This document shows positions 11,444 to 23,348 of a stretch of 64,000 nt of DNA, piece after piece. The position numbers were made by a program, and so were the translations under genes. Source of the stretch: Vicia villosa (lineage: Eukaryota; Streptophyta; Magnoliopsida; Fabales; Fabaceae); assembly GCF_029867415.1 (NCBI RefSeq), contig NW_026705786.1, positions 248,001-312,000 of the forward strand. The letters are read 5' to 3'. How positions within the stretch are numbered: position 1 is the stretch's first letter; every line of letters starts with the position of its first letter. The notes below the pieces were generated by a model that was given only the letters and a program-made list of their open reading frames with translations, was not told the origin of the DNA and ran no database searches.

Positions 11444-12592
11444 CTAGAGTTGTTTCTTTGTTTCTGGCGCCTTCAGCTCCAATATTGCTTTCGTCTTGTT
11501 CTGGTTTATCTCAATACCTTTCTTGTGAACCACGAAACCCAGGAAATCCCCTGCATGTACACCAAAAGCACATTTTAAAGGATTCATTTTGAGTCCATAT
11601 TTCCTCATTCTTTCAAAAGACTGTCGAAGATGGTCTAAGTGACCATTCTCAGAATTAGATTTTATTACAATATCATCAATATAAACCTGCATAAATTTGT
11701 CAATGAAATCATGAAACATGGAATTCATAGCTCGTTGGTACGTAGCTCCGGCATTTTTTAAACCAAAAGGCATTACTACCCATTCATAAGTACCTAAAGC
11801 ACCTGGGCATCGAAACGCCGTCTTAGGTACATCTTCGTCAGCTATAAAAATTTCGTTATAACCTGAATATCCATCCAATAAGCTGAGATATTCAAATCCG
11901 GCTGCGGAGTCGACTAACATCTCAGCAACAGGCATGGGATATTCATCTTTAGGGGTATCACTATTTAAATCTATGAAATCTATGCATATATGAAGGCTAC
12001 CATTTTTCTTTATGACAGGCACTATATTAGCTAACCATTCGACATACCTTGGAGTTCGAATAAACTTGCTTCTCAGCAATCTTTCAATTTCTACTTTGAT
12101 TTTTTCCATAACTTCCGGTGCAAATCTTCTAGGAAGTTGCTTGATAGGTTTCTTTCCTGGGTTTAAAGGTAATTGATGTTCTTCCACACTTTGACTTAAA
12201 TCAGGCATTTCATTGTAATCCCATGCAAAACAATCTTTATATTCTTTCAAAAGTCGAATCAGCTTGGTCTTTAGATCATTTGTAAGTTTTGTACTTATAT
12301 ACGTAGGTCTTTTAGTGACTCCATCACCCAAGTCAATTTCTTCAAGAGGATCTTGAGCTTGCATTCTTTTTACTGATCCCAACGGATCCATCTCGAAGCC
12401 TAGAGGTTCGTCATCGTATATCCCATCAAATCTTTCGACCTGGTGATCGACTTCTTGATTGTTTTCACTTTTTACCATCATGGCCTCAAAAGCCATGTTT
12501 TTCTCCAGTTCGGCTTCTAAAGCTGTTTTTCTCTTGTTTTCGGCCAAATAAGCCGTTATTCGAGCCAGGTATTCTGACTCAGTGGTCATCAT
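11444..12592 (-). pseudogene. pol: Tat-1 reverse transcriptase
   Basis: This RNA-dependent DNA polymerase would copy the element RNA. Motifs in order are WLANIVPVIKKNGSLHICID, DLNSDTPKDEYPMP, LLDGYSGYNEI, VMPFGLKNAGATYQRAMN and the catalytic box FMQVYIDDIVIKS. The DSAAGFEYLSLLDGYSGY block matches Tat-type RTs. The frame is open for 382 codons, then ends at a single TAG (11444-11446) that replaces a codon before SLLGKINFLRRF; the same frame continues after it. The upstream join at 12579-12592 is a frameshift. Confidence 0.9.
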
Positions 12593-13289
12593 CTTTGATT
12601 GTTGTCCTCTGCTCTGGAGGACTTTCTTGATTCAATGGTTCATTAGGATCTTCCTTATTCCAAATGAAACCATAATTTGGGTCCAAGTTGAGATACTTAG
12701 ACACACTTTCATCAGAAGAATACACCTTTTCTGCTTTGTAACAAGGGGCTACATTTTCTAGATGCTGGTCGAAATGCCTGCGACCACTCTCAATTTTATA
12801 ATAGCTTTGGTCAGCCTCAACATTTTCAACTATACCATCTGGCCTCCAAATAGCCACACGCTGATGCAAAGTAGAAGGAACTGCCCCTATGCCATGGATC
12901 CATTCTCGACCCAAGAGTAATTTAAAATTTGCCTAGGATGCAATCACCATAAAGATGGTTGACCTGACAGTCGAACCAACAGCCAATTTTACCTGAATCA
13001 CCCCAAGTATTCCACTTGTCTTGCCCTCATAATTAGACAGCACCATATTATGGGGCCTTAAATCTTTGTCAGACTTACCCACTTTCTGAAGTGAAGAATA
13101 GGGCATTAAGTTCACAGCAGCTCCACCATCAACAAATACTTTGTTTATTGGAACACCATCTACCTTTGCCCTTATGAACAAAGGCTTCAAATGATACATC
13201 ATTCCTCGACCTGGCTTCTCAAATACAGCCTTTTGTTCTTCTACTACTCCTTTTCCCATTACATAGTAACAAACGGGTGTTTCTTCCAC
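12579..13289 (-). pseudogene. pol: Tat-1 protease region and protease-RT linker
   Basis: The upstream part (13289-12933) carries the aspartic protease with the active-site block NKVFVDGGAAVNLMPYSSL; Tat proteases often show this DGGA form. It ends at an in-frame TAG (12933-12935), after which the same frame continues (12914-12579) with the LLLGREWIHG block that closes the protease region. The polyprotein would be cleaved by this protease into gag and pol products. The start at 13289 follows another in-frame TAG at 13320-13322, so it is a continuation and not a gene start. Confidence 0.82.
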
Positions 13290-13319
13290 ATTTTCGTATG
13301 GAAGAAAATCATCTTCATT

Positions 13320-15197
13320 CTAAGACACCTCAGATATTCTGTCGAACTCTGCTGGAAGTACAGATACAATTCCACAGTCAATTAACAACTCATCTGATTC
13401 TATGTCAAAGTTGTCGTCGACCTCTTCGTCCGACAGTGGAGAATACTCAGGCTCTTTTCCTGTATTGAGAGTCGGAGTATCATCGTCGACTAATTCTTTG
13501 ATGAGCTTCTTTCCCAGGATCATTCCTGCAGCTAGTCTCTCATTTGCCACTTTGGCTTGTTCTTCAGTCAACTTCCTCTGAAAAGGTTTTGGCTGATAAT
13601 GAGAAAAACCTGCTTGCATCATCTTTGAACTTTCCTGGCCATTCTTATGGCTTTTCTGGTAACGCCTCCACTGCCTCCGAGTCATAGGATTCTTTCCTTT
13701 GTAGTTTGGAGATATGTAATCTTTCCTCTTAGATCCACTATCAGTCCAAGAGCCTTCAGCATTTGCTCCAACACCTTGGATCTGCCATTCTGGACGTTTG
13801 CCTCCTCTGAAGTTAATGGGTTTTACCCACTTATCCTCAGGGACGTCCGTCTTGGGGCAAAAAGTCTTTGGCTTTTCGAATAGCTTCCTGTATTCTCCAG
13901 CCCTTCGACCACTGTTTTCTCCTGTATACATGAACTGACGATTCTTGCCTCGACGAGGGTCGAACCTCACTTTGTTTGCAGCATCAACGTTGAAAACAGC
14001 ATCACACCTTGGACATAATCCAACTTGAGAGTTGTTGTTGTGACACCTCTCAAGGAATTTCAGAAGGCTTTCTCTTGGTTCAGGATACACCATTCTCAAG
14101 ACTTTGCCATCAGTAGCACCGTCTTTCTTTTCGCCGAAACCATCAGTAGTCTCGACCATCATCACATCAGCAAGCTCAGTATAGTGAGCTTCTTCGACCT
14201 GCAAGGGGTCAGTATCAATTTGCATTGATGACTTTGGTTTTTCTCCAAACTGTAGCCTTCCTTCTTTCAAAGCCTTCTGCACCAAATCCCTGAAAAGGAC
14301 ACATTGAGAAGTCTTATGACCCAAGAAATTGTGAAATTTACAAAATCCTCTTTTTTTCTTTTGTTCAAGAGGAGGATTTTTAAGTCCAGGGGGTACTATA
14401 ATTTGCCCGTCAGTTACCAACAAATCAAATATCTCATCACATTTTGTTATATCAAATGAATACGTTTTACTAGAAAAATTTTCATTTTTACTTTCGATCG
14501 GATTTTTATCTTTTGAGGGCTTGAGTAATTTACAGATATATGGTGGTCCTGGCTTTAATTCAGCCACATTAACCTCTCCCTCCTCGTATTCACTATCACT
14601 ATCAGAGTCGAACTCATTTGTAGTAACATAAGCTATCTTTTCTTTCTTATGATATTTACTAACTTTGGCTTTTTCAGCTTTTAGCCTTTCGACTTGACGT
14701 ACCCTGTCTGCCAGTTGTACCATATCTCTTAAATGTTGGGTATCTAACTTCTTCCTTATGGAATAATCTAACCCACCTGCAGCCATTTCGACTAACTCAT
14801 GTTCAGGAATTTGTGTGAAACATATAGCTTTCAATAACCAAAAACGGTTTAGATGGTCATCAACCGTTTCTATACCCTTTCGCCTAACTCCAGCTAATTC
14901 TTTCAAACTAATCTTCGACTGTCCCATATAAAACTGCTCATGGAACAATTGTTCTAACTGATTCCATGAAAATATAGATTGTGGAGGTAAGGTCGTGAAC
15001 CAAGTAAAAGCATTTTTTGTTAAAGAACTTGGGAAATATTTCATCTTTAAATTCTCATTGTTTGCTAATTCTCCAGCCTCTGTCTGGAACCTAGCAATAT
15101 GTTTGACTGTCGATTCGCCAGTCTCACCAGCAAATTTGGTAAATTTTGGGATTTTCCAACCTCTAGGCAATTCTGTTTGCCTGACATACTCTGACAA
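13320..15197 (-). pseudogene. gag: Tat-1 gag, main part
   Basis: This is the capsid-type structural protein. The retrotransposon gag domain lies in the first third (PRGWKIPKFTKFAGETGEST, then NAFTWFTTLPPQSI and LFHEQFY). Near residues 285-310 a zinc-binding-like CKFHNFLGHKTSQC takes the place of a classical knuckle, as in other Tat gags. The C-terminal third is low-complexity and acidic. It is open for 625 codons and ends at TAG 13320-13322, from which the same frame runs on into protease. The upstream piece 15312-16022 is in the same frame, separated only by a TGA at 15312-15314, so gag really starts at 16022. Confidence 0.88.
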
Positions 15198-15311
15198 TGG
15201 GGAAACAAAATTAGGTCTATGTAAACCTACATTTATTCCATTTTGAACTAAAATTTGTTCGACTACATTAGAGCTATTGTTATGTCCAACATTGACATCT
15301 TGCTGGATATT

Positions 15312-16022
15312 TCAAAGAACCTGATCAGCATCTTGATGTCTTTGTACTACTCTAGGGATCTCTTGTTCAATTTGGTCCCCATTTCTCGTAGTTTCAACTA
15401 CTCTTACATTCGACCCTTGTGGAGTCGAAAGGTTTGGTTGTGGGGGCGCTCCAAAGAAATCTTCTATTCTGGCCATTTGTCCAGCCAATATTTCATAACT
15501 TTGGTTCGTATTGTTTATCATGGGAGTAAAAACAGTTCCCATTTGTTGAGTAAGGGCATTTACCATTTCATGGTTGCTTTCGTCTATTTGTTGTCGGATT
15601 GACAACATTGACGTAGTACTTAGAGATGGCAATGTCTGGTTAATATAACCTATGCCCATAGGTCGACCCCCTAAGTTTGATGTGCTTGTTGCCATCATAT
15701 TGTCAGAATATGATGAAGGATTCGTGTGTAAACCTTGCATCATAGAAGTGGGCATTCCAAACTGAGGGTTAAAACCTAGTGGAGGTATCATTCCTTGAAA
15801 CGACGGTCGTAATGGGTTAAATGGTGACCGTACATTCATTGGTGACGATACCAATGTTGCTGCCGTCGATCCACCAGTATTTGTTGTTCTAACTGGGGAC
15901 GAATTTGCAGCATTTTGTGATGTTGTTCCGGTTAGAACAACTCCTTGATTTCCAGAAAGGTCAGAATCATTTGTATTAACTTCAGACATGTTAGTTAATT
16001 TTCGACCACTTCTTCGTATCAT
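15312..16022 (-). pseudogene. gag: Tat-1 gag N-terminal region
   Basis: This is the first 236 codons of gag-pol, about 50 bases downstream of the PBS on the minus strand. The region is polar and rich in Asn, Ser, Thr, Pro and Met, with no recognised fold, as is usual for the N-terminus of Tat gag. It ends at TGA 15312-15314, which looks like a single C-to-T change, and the same frame continues into the gag core. The start at 16022 is the first ATG after the PBS. Confidence 0.8.
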
Positions 16023-16068
16023 ACATAACTTTTACACTAACAAATATAAAACAAACAGCAATTGACGA

Positions 16069-16086
16069 GTCCCACTGGGCGTGCCA
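16069..16086 (-). other. Primer-binding site of Tat-1
   Basis: On the minus strand TGGCACGCCCAGTGGGAC lies three bases after the LTR end. Its position and TGG start identify it as the PBS; I cannot name the priming tRNA from sequence alone. Confidence 0.75.
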
Positions 16087-16089
16087 ATT

Positions 16090-16858
16090 TGTTTACCCAG
16101 AAATATGGTAAACAAACGCTAGTTTCCTTTTTAAAGGTTACTTTTGCGGAATCAACTAGAATATTCCAGGACTAATTGCTTTTATTTGTCTATTATGTGT
16201 ATCTGGTCTGTATTAAATGCAGTAATAACCTTAAAGTAAAAGTACACACTGAAGTTTAAGACTTTAAAGTAAATGAAAATGATAAAATGCAGTAAATGTG
16301 CACTGAAAGTAATGCGTAATGTAAAATGATTGCAGAAATTAAATTGGTACGCATACATACATTCCAAAGTTGCACTCGTCACTCATTTTTGTACAGAGAT
16401 TTGAGTTTACTTGTGTTTTTGTAGAAAATGCGGACCCCAAACCGTTCCTCTAGAATTTGCTTAAATAGTGAAAATAAAATAACTACTACTAACGGTCGAC
16501 TGATTACTAGCCAACACGTGTCCTCGACATGCAGCACCTTCGTCTGTGAGGCTTCCACGCGTCTTTTAGAAACTGCTGAAAACTGTCTGAAACTGCTTCC
16601 TTTGACTTCTGATGTCTTCCGACTTCAAAACTATACTTGGCAAAACGCCTAAGTTTTTTGCATACTTTAGTCGACCGTGCATGGCAAATTTGCCAATTTT
16701 AGTCGAACCACCCCTGGCAATGATGGCATTTTTAGTCGAACAGTAGTCTTGACTAAGGAAGTTTGTTAATCAGACTTCTTTGCCTTAGACTATTTACTAA
16801 TCTCATATATCTTAGAGACCACTTACCATTATTAGCAAGTCGAAATCCTAGGGTAACA
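16090..16858 (-). mobile_element. Tat-1 5' LTR, about 770 bp
   Basis: On the minus strand it starts TGTTACCC and ends GGGTAAACA, forming short inverted ends. Its outer edge is fixed by comparison: from 16859 the sequence again matches the Ogre-like LTR at 24789, so the insertion point is exact to within a base or two. The plus-strand flank starts CCGGG; the matching 5-bp target duplicate should lie at the lost far end of Tat-1. It holds no coding frame. Confidence 0.85.
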
Positions 16859-18099
16859 CCGGGATCTTCAAACCTTCAACCTGTCCCAATCCAGAAACCT
16901 TCATATCTTCATCAACATGGAACTCTAACCCTATCTCGACGAACCCTAACCCCCTTATTCAAACCCAGAAAAACCCCAAGATCGCATGCATGCAACGGAT
17001 TCAACAACAATATAAGCTAAGTTCGACGGTGGTTACCTTATGTTCTTGATTTTCGGGATTGTGTTAGCTCCTAGTCTCTAATCCTCTTCCTTTTTCTCTT
17101 TTCGCAGGTACGATGAAGGCGAGGGTTCGTTCGTATTCGCAGCGGCTTTCAAGTTTTTCTCTCCAGAAATTTCTCCGTCCCTCTCTAATTTCTTTTTCCT
17201 TTTAATTTATAGCCTAGGGTTTTAGATTTAAGTTTAGAAAGATTCAAATAGATTTAGGATTTCATTTAGATTTCTTATCCGATTCAATGTTAATTGATTT
17301 TGTAATAATGTTTTAATCAAATAAAAATCTTTATTTCATTTAAGTTTGATTGTTGTGTGATTCCGAATTTGTTAAGTTTGATTTTGCCAATCTTTGATTC
17401 GATTTGATTCTGTTTTGATTCATCCTTGGGCCTGGGCATGAACTTAGATCTAGGGTTTGTGTGTTGCAGCGGGGGCCATTGTTGTGAGGGGGAAGATGGT
17501 GAACAGGACCCGGGTCGGTTTGACCCGGTCCACCCCTGATCCATGCTTGGCCTAGTAACCGGGTCTTTGGCCCAATGTTATCAATTCATTTTGGCCCAAG
17601 AGCAACAAAAAACAACAAAAAACCAATACTCCAGTTAACTTATTTAATTTGTTTAAATTAGTTAACTAATTAATCAGTAACAATGAACTAATTAACTAAT
17701 AATTTTAATAATAAAAATTAATAAAGACCCTAATGAAAATGATTAATCTTAATAATGAGATTACTATAATTTAGCTCCTATTTATTTAGAAACAAAATTA
17801 TATAATAATCCTACCAATAATAATAATCTAATTAGTGATTAATAATAATAATATTATTTAGTGGAAATGCAAAATGATAATAAAAATGAGGAAATGATGA
17901 GGAACAAATGGGCCCAAAATGAATTGAACCTTAAATATTTGTCGTTCACACCTCTACTTATTTTAAACCAATTTATACGGGAATCTTATAGGAAAGCGAG
18001 TTTAATAATAGGTATACTAAACCCTATGGCTCCTAATTTTTAACGCCCTTAATAAGTTGACAGATGCAAATTAAATCGGGTAAATTTTGGGGTATGACA
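16859..18099 (-). mobile_element. Ogre-like 3' LTR fragment
   Basis: This matches 24789-26030 along its whole length with one single-base indel. On the minus strand it begins TGTCATACCCC at 18099. The remaining LTR part, equivalent to 23349-24788, is missing because Tat-1 was inserted and the far side is not in the window. The short AT-rich ORFs inside are not coding. Confidence 0.9.
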
Positions 18100-18115
18100 G
18101 CTACCCCTATTTAAT
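18100..18115 (-). other. Polypurine tract of the Ogre-like element
   Basis: On the minus strand AAATAGGGGTAGC abuts the LTR start TGTCATACC. Position and purine run fit a PPT and fix the element orientation. Confidence 0.75.
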
Positions 18116-18289
18116 TATCTTGGATTGAATGGCGTGAGAATACGCAGGTCTCACGCTTTTCGAATCGAAGAGTTATTAAATAATGGAAGACCCCTAAATT
18201 TACCCTGTGCTCGAGTGTGAGAGAAAAGAAATGTCCTGCTAAAGCCTGAGTCTTACATAGCGAGGACTCGCCGTTAATTGTGATCAGTT

Positions 18290-18715
18290 TGCTATATTGC
18301 TAGGGTTATAGTAAACTCACCTGCACCAATAGGATCATTTGCTAGGGTTATAGCAAACTCACCTGCACCAATAGGATTGTTTGCTAGGGTTATAGCAAAC
18401 TCACCTGCACCATTAGGATCGTTTGCTAGGGTTATAGCAAACTCACCTGCACCAATAGGATCGTTTGCTAGGGTTATAGCAAACTCACCTACACCAATAG
18501 GATCGTTTGCTAGGGTTATAGCAAACTCACCTGCACCAATAGGATCGTTTGCTAGGGTTATAGCAAACTCACCTACACCAATAGGATCATTTGCTAGGGT
18601 TATAGCAAACTCACCTGCACCAATAGGATCATTTACTATGATTATAGCAAACTCACCTGCACCAATAGGATCATTTGCTACGATTATAGCAAACTCACCT
18701 GCACCAATAAGGATG
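18290..18715. repeat. 42-bp tandem repeat, about 10 copies, hairpin-forming
   Basis: Units start about every 42 bases (18338, 18380, 18422, 18464, 18506, 18548, 18590, 18632, 18674) with a partial first copy. Each contains TTTGCTAGGGTTATAGCAAA, a 7-bp perfect inverted repeat around GGGTTA, followed by CTCACCTGCACCAATAGGAT. Copies are contiguous without spacers. The array lies about 200 bases from the polypurine tract, in the hypervariable 3' UTR where Ogre-type elements are known to breed tandem repeats. Because 42 is divisible by three, the plus strand shows an apparent repeated-peptide ORF that I do not accept as a gene. Confidence 0.92.
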
Positions 18716-21690
18716 ATGAATGTCTTAGAAAAGACTACCTAGAAAGGTTCTTAGAAAAAATATGTCTTAAAGAAGACCACCTGGAGAGGTTCCTGAAAAG
18801 GATCGTGGGATTTGTCTTAAAGAGGACTACCTAAAAAGGTGTGGTGTAATGTATCAATCAGTGTATGTAATGCATGATTTATATGTTTTTGCATGATGCT
18901 CCAATGATAAGTTGTTGACAACCAAAGCGTATATAGCTCGCTGGAGTCGTAGGTTTGTTTGAGAGGGTGTGATGCTAGCGCGACTTCCTAATCCCTATTT
19001 TTTTGAATTTTGAAGATCGTAGTTACGAGAAAGATTTTTCGGATGTTGTAAAGTATGAGAACGCCTTTTCCTTTTGATGTGCGCCTTGCCTCGGTTTGAC
19101 CCTTTGAATTACTCCACGCTTTTGAATTTTGAAGTTCTCCGCGTCTTTCACCTTTTGAGGTTCTCCACGCCCTTAACCTTTCGAGGTTCTCCACACCTTT
19201 AACCTTTTGAGGTTCTCCACACCTCTAGCCTTTTGAATTGTTTGCCTTATGGATTTGATATCCAATGCCCCAATGTTTAGTGGAAAAGGATGCCTATGAT
19301 CTCCAAGCGATGAAGGGAGCGCTCCAAGAAATAACCTTGTCATATGCCTCGACGTTTGGATTGAAGGGGTATGCCCTTGGTCTCCAGGATATGGAGGACT
19401 ATCCATAATGTTCTATCCTTTTGAATTTGAACTCTTCCCATGTTTGACATGCCCCTGTTTGTTATTGCTTCGAGGTGTGCCCCAAGTCGATTGAACCTTT
19501 AGGATGAATGCCCCTAGTGAATAGGATGTTTGATTGCATGCCCCTGTAATCCTTGAAATTTTGCCCCTGTTTAGGAGAACCCCCTAGATGTGGTTCCCCC
19601 CATTCCAGAGTCTTTGTTAGAAAAGGATCACCTTTGATTAACCCATTTCGAGATCTCCTCGATGCTAAGTGTATACTCGCAGATGACGTTGTACCATTTG
19701 AGAAGTAACTCCAATGCGATGCGTATGCAAGTTTTGAAATCGAAGTCCGTTATGAATTAGGACTGGATATTTTTAGAAGTGAATGCTTGAAGAAGCGTAG
19801 TGATTAGAAATAGTTTTAACAAACTTGGGAGTCAGGATAACAAAATCCTGCTTAATATGCTTTCATAGTTAACCTTGCCTCAATTAGGACTTTTGAATGT
19901 TGTAACTTGGCCTTGGTTCATGGTTTAAGAAACAACAGATATAAGGCTCAAAATTTATTTAGCCCACTCATTTCTCCTTGATGTTCTCCAAATCCTAAGA
20001 ATTCGCCTAATCCAATGAATGTGCTTTGTTTGTAAGAGAATCGTTGCAGTTGTGGTGTTGAGCAGAAGCCTCAATAGAGATCCAAGCATTGATGAAAATG
20101 TTGTAAAGATCCAAGCATTGAAGTGAAGCTTTGATGATTTAGCAGTCACAAGTTTATCCTTTGTTTTTTCGCCTTTGTTTTTATCCCTTATTTTTGCATG
20201 AACCAAATCCTTTGAGTTTGATTCATCGGGATGTCCTAATTTTGCCTAAGTCATTTTGTTTTCTTTCATGGACTTTTCCATTTAGACTTAGCGGACGCTT
20301 TCCTCCTTTTTTTTTGAATGCTCCTTTTGATCCTTGGATTTTGAATGTTGTGACCACCGTATTGACTTTGGTTTGTAAGCTTCGATTTTGATACGTCCTC
20401 GATCTTGAATGATATGTTGAGGGAGGAGATGTTGTGAATGTTATCTCCATTGATACCTCATTCTTGGATGAACGCGAGGAAGAAGATATGCTTGAACCTT
20501 TGCTTGAATCCTTGCTTGGATTGACTGATTCTCTTGACAACCAAAACACACCATTGAATTAATCGAAATCTACCCTGCCCCTGGTTGAAATCAAGGTTTT
20601 TTTGAAAAGTAGAAACAAACTCCAACTCCTGGCTCGAGGGGGTGACGAGGGATTAAAATCCTTATTTCTCCACTGTTTAGGATTTGAAACAATGCCTGTA
20701 CATCCTCGGCTTGGTCTTACCTTGAGAGCATACGTTTAGCGAGACTTAGTTATTTGCATTCATCATTCTCCCTTAAGTTTGTTAATAATCCTAAAACCTG
20801 GAAAGTCGTAATAGTGAGCGAAATGAATTGACTCCAAAACCTGCATGGTCATCTTATTAGAATTGCTAATCTGAAGGTATAACTTTTATCCTGAGAGACA
20901 CTTAGCGATCGTAGGGGTTGAAATTCCGAGTATGATAAGCACCTATTGATCCTAAGGGCAATCTCCTTTGTAGATCCGTTGAGCTTGTTTTACTCCTTAG
21001 TTCATGGACTTGTAGAATTGAAGGGTAACCTCGAATTCTCCTTGGACATGTCAAACCTGTTGGGAATAAATCGTTAGCGATGGGTTTTCGTCGTATCGGA
21101 ACTTCATGAGTTTCCTTTGACTGAACCTCTTTTGCTTTTTCTAAGGATAATGTCACACCGTTCGTAACCCCCAGAATTTGTAGATTGATGGAGAGAACGC
21201 TTATGACCCTTTTGCCCCCTTGGTGTGGAGTTAACACAGGTCGCCTTCCCTCCATCGTAGTTATGCATCTTTGTTCAGGATTTTGCCCTAGTTGGACAAA
21301 CCCTTGCCCCCAGGTTATCGTAGAGCGTCCTTGTAAGTTTGATATGTTCTAAGATGAACCCCTTTATGACTAGATACATCTTGAGTGTATCTATGAGGGA
21401 ACTTCTTTGTTGAACTAATCCTTGCTCGATGACATCCTTTATTGTATTTACAAACCCGTTACGGAAAGGCATGGACATGCGGTTGGCATGGTGAAAGGCA
21501 ACCTTTTTTTCCTTTTGTGAGACCAAGCTCATTCCCGTTAATTAATCCTCCTTTCTCCATAGTTTATGATCCTTTGGATTTTTTTTTGGAGTCTCGGGAA
21601 ATCGGCTAGCACGGAACGGGTTGATGCGGGCGAAGATGCGAATGTAAATGTATGAATGCATGAAAATGCAAATGCATGCGTATGCGAGAG
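18716..21690 (-). other. Ogre-like internal region without recognisable coding
   Basis: This is about 3 kb of internal sequence. Between 19060 and 19220 short variants of CCTTTTGAGGTTCTCCACG recur, a small degenerate direct repeat. Minus-strand frames at 20223-20549, 20902-21255 and 21275-21532 are 85-117 codons with no known motif. I see no gag, protease or RT signature. They may be decayed remains of an ancestral gag or simply chance frames. Confidence 0.5.
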
Positions 21691-22665
21691 ACTCCTTATA
21701 TTGTAACTCCGTGTATGCAATGCAGATGTGTGATGTATAATCCTAGGGATAGCCTTAGAGGCGACATTAGACCCTCGTGAAATCCTTGCAAGATAGATGT
21801 TATGACACGCCAATGGAAATCCCTTAGGTTTGGGAGTATGCAGAAGGTAGCGGCTGGTGACCATTCATGACAGTCACCAGGTATCATGGCCATCGAGAGG
21901 CCGTTCGACGTGTACCAATGAAGTTGTCCCTCGTGGGAAGGTTCTCTATGCGGAACACAACCTATCTAAGGACGATATCGGATGAAGAGAAATCCCTACA
22001 GGCTAGGGATGAAAGATGTATAGACGGAAATCCAAACCTTACAAGTTAGAGGGTGCGCGGAAACAAGCATGGAGTGACCGTTCAGGACAGCCACTAGATC
22101 TCATAGCCATCGAGAGGCCAATCGAACGCATGCTAATGAAGTTGTCCTTCGGGGAAGGACACGTCGTTGTGAAAACACATGGATGTAAAAGAAAATCCCT
22201 ACAGGCTAGGGAGTACGTAGGAGTAAGCACGGGGTGACCGTTCAAGACAATCACTGGATCTCATGGCCATCGAGAGGCCAATCAATGTGCACTAATAAAG
22301 GTTTCCTTCGTACGAAGGATTCGATTTTAGAAATAGAATCCCTACAGGCTAGGGGATATATAGATGTAAGCACGGGGTGACCGTTCAAGACAGTCACTAG
22401 ATCGCATGGCCATCGAGAGGCCAATTGACGTGCGTAAACGAAGATGTCCTTCGTGGGAAGGACACGTAGTTGTAAGAATACAAGGATATATAAGGAAAGT
22501 CCCTACATGCTAGGGAGTGCGTAGATACAGGCGCGGAGTGACCATTCATGACAGTCACTAGGTCTCATGGCCATCGAGAGGCCAATCAACGTGCATAAAT
22601 GAAGGTGTCCTTCGTGGGAAGGACATGGTCTTAGAAATAGAGTCCCTGTAGGCCAGGGAACGCGT
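21690..22665. repeat. Diverged tandem repeat, 150-215 bp units, five copies
   Basis: The block GTGACCGTTCAAGACAGTCA, followed by a CATGGCCATCGAGAGGCCAAT block and TCCTTCGTGGGAAGGA, recurs at about 21858, 22073, 22227, 22377 and 22537. A further block CCCTACAGGCTAGGGA sits between copies. TCCTTCGTGGGAAGGA and CCCTACAGGCTAGGG are themselves imperfect palindromes. Spacing is 215, 154, 150 and 160 bases. The array lies on the 5' side of the element, between its PBS and the non-coding interior. Confidence 0.85.
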
Positions 22666-23328
22666 ATGAATACCTGCAAAAATTAGAATGCAAGGCATTC
22701 GCAGTATATAAATTGCACATATATAATAAGCACGTAAGCACATAAGCCCTAGGTTCATAGGTTCGACGTAACGGCTTAGGGTGCCTACCCTTCCCATTGG
22801 TATGTTCTAGAAGGTCTCATGGGGTCGTTCGTAGCCGCCGAGACTTTTTGTCTCTTTGGATTTTAGAACAACTCATTTATCCATGAGGTTCGAATTTTAG
22901 GGGTAGGTTCCCAGAGAGATCAGCCAAATACCAAGTCCAGCCCTCAACAAGGTCAAGCCTCGTATCAAACCTTTCCGGATATTCAACCCACTCTGAGTGG
23001 AATTATAATAAGACTCATAGGCGATGTATTTCCCCTCTGGTCTTAAATATAATTCCCACGCAGTAAAACAAGTAATTAAATAAACATTTAAAAATTACTG
23101 TAAAAGAAGATTACTGTAAATAAAACCGTAAATAAATAAATAAATAAATAAATTAAATGAAATATTTAAATAAAAGAGAAAAAAAAACCTAAATCCTAAT
23201 CCACAACCCTAATTTTGGCAAATTAGTCGAACCCTAATAGCTAGCCACAAACCTAAATAATTTGCCATTTGCCAACCCTAAACCCTGCCAAAACCTAGGA
23301 GCATAATAATTCACCATTTTTAGTTTCA
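22666..23328 (-). other. Ogre-like 5' leader
   Basis: This stretch between the repeat array and the PBS has no coding frame. Towards 23095-23190 it becomes A/T-rich with AAATAAATAAAT runs. I see nothing else in it. Confidence 0.5.
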
Positions 23329-23346
23329 TCCCCAGCAGAGTCGCCA
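23329..23346 (-). other. Primer-binding site of the Ogre-like element
   Basis: On the minus strand TGGCGACTCTGCTGGGGA lies two bases after the LTR end. A closely similar PBS is typical of legume Ogre elements, where an arginine tRNA is thought to prime. Confidence 0.8.
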
Positions 23347-23348
23347 GC

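Larger units (their letters stand above)
7264..16858 (-). mobile_element. Tat-1: Ty3/gypsy Tat-type element, 3' end missing
   Basis: Read on the minus strand this element has 5' LTR (16858-16090), PBS, gag, protease, RT with YIDD, RNase H, a second archaeal-type RNase H, integrase, then an opposite-strand extra ORF. Dual RNase H and an extra ORF beyond integrase are known marks of the Tat lineage. Its 3' LTR and part of the extra ORF are absent, cut at 7264. It is inserted in the LTR of the Ogre-like element: sequence resuming at 16859 matches 24789 onward in the intact LTR. gag-pol is one frame broken by in-frame stops at 15312-15314, 13320-13322, 12933-12935 and 11444-11446 and by frameshifts near 12585, 10350 and 9980. 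Confidence 0.88.

Noticed and set aside
18290..18715. Possible CRISPR array
   Set aside because: Units are contiguous with no unique spacers, and the setting is a plant retrotransposon.
18377..18742. Plus-strand ORF with a 14-residue repeated peptide (FARVIANSPAPIGS)
   Set aside because: It is a by-product of a 42-bp tandem repeat without stops in this frame. It lies antisense in the 3' UTR of a retrotransposon and has no start context or flanking coding signal.
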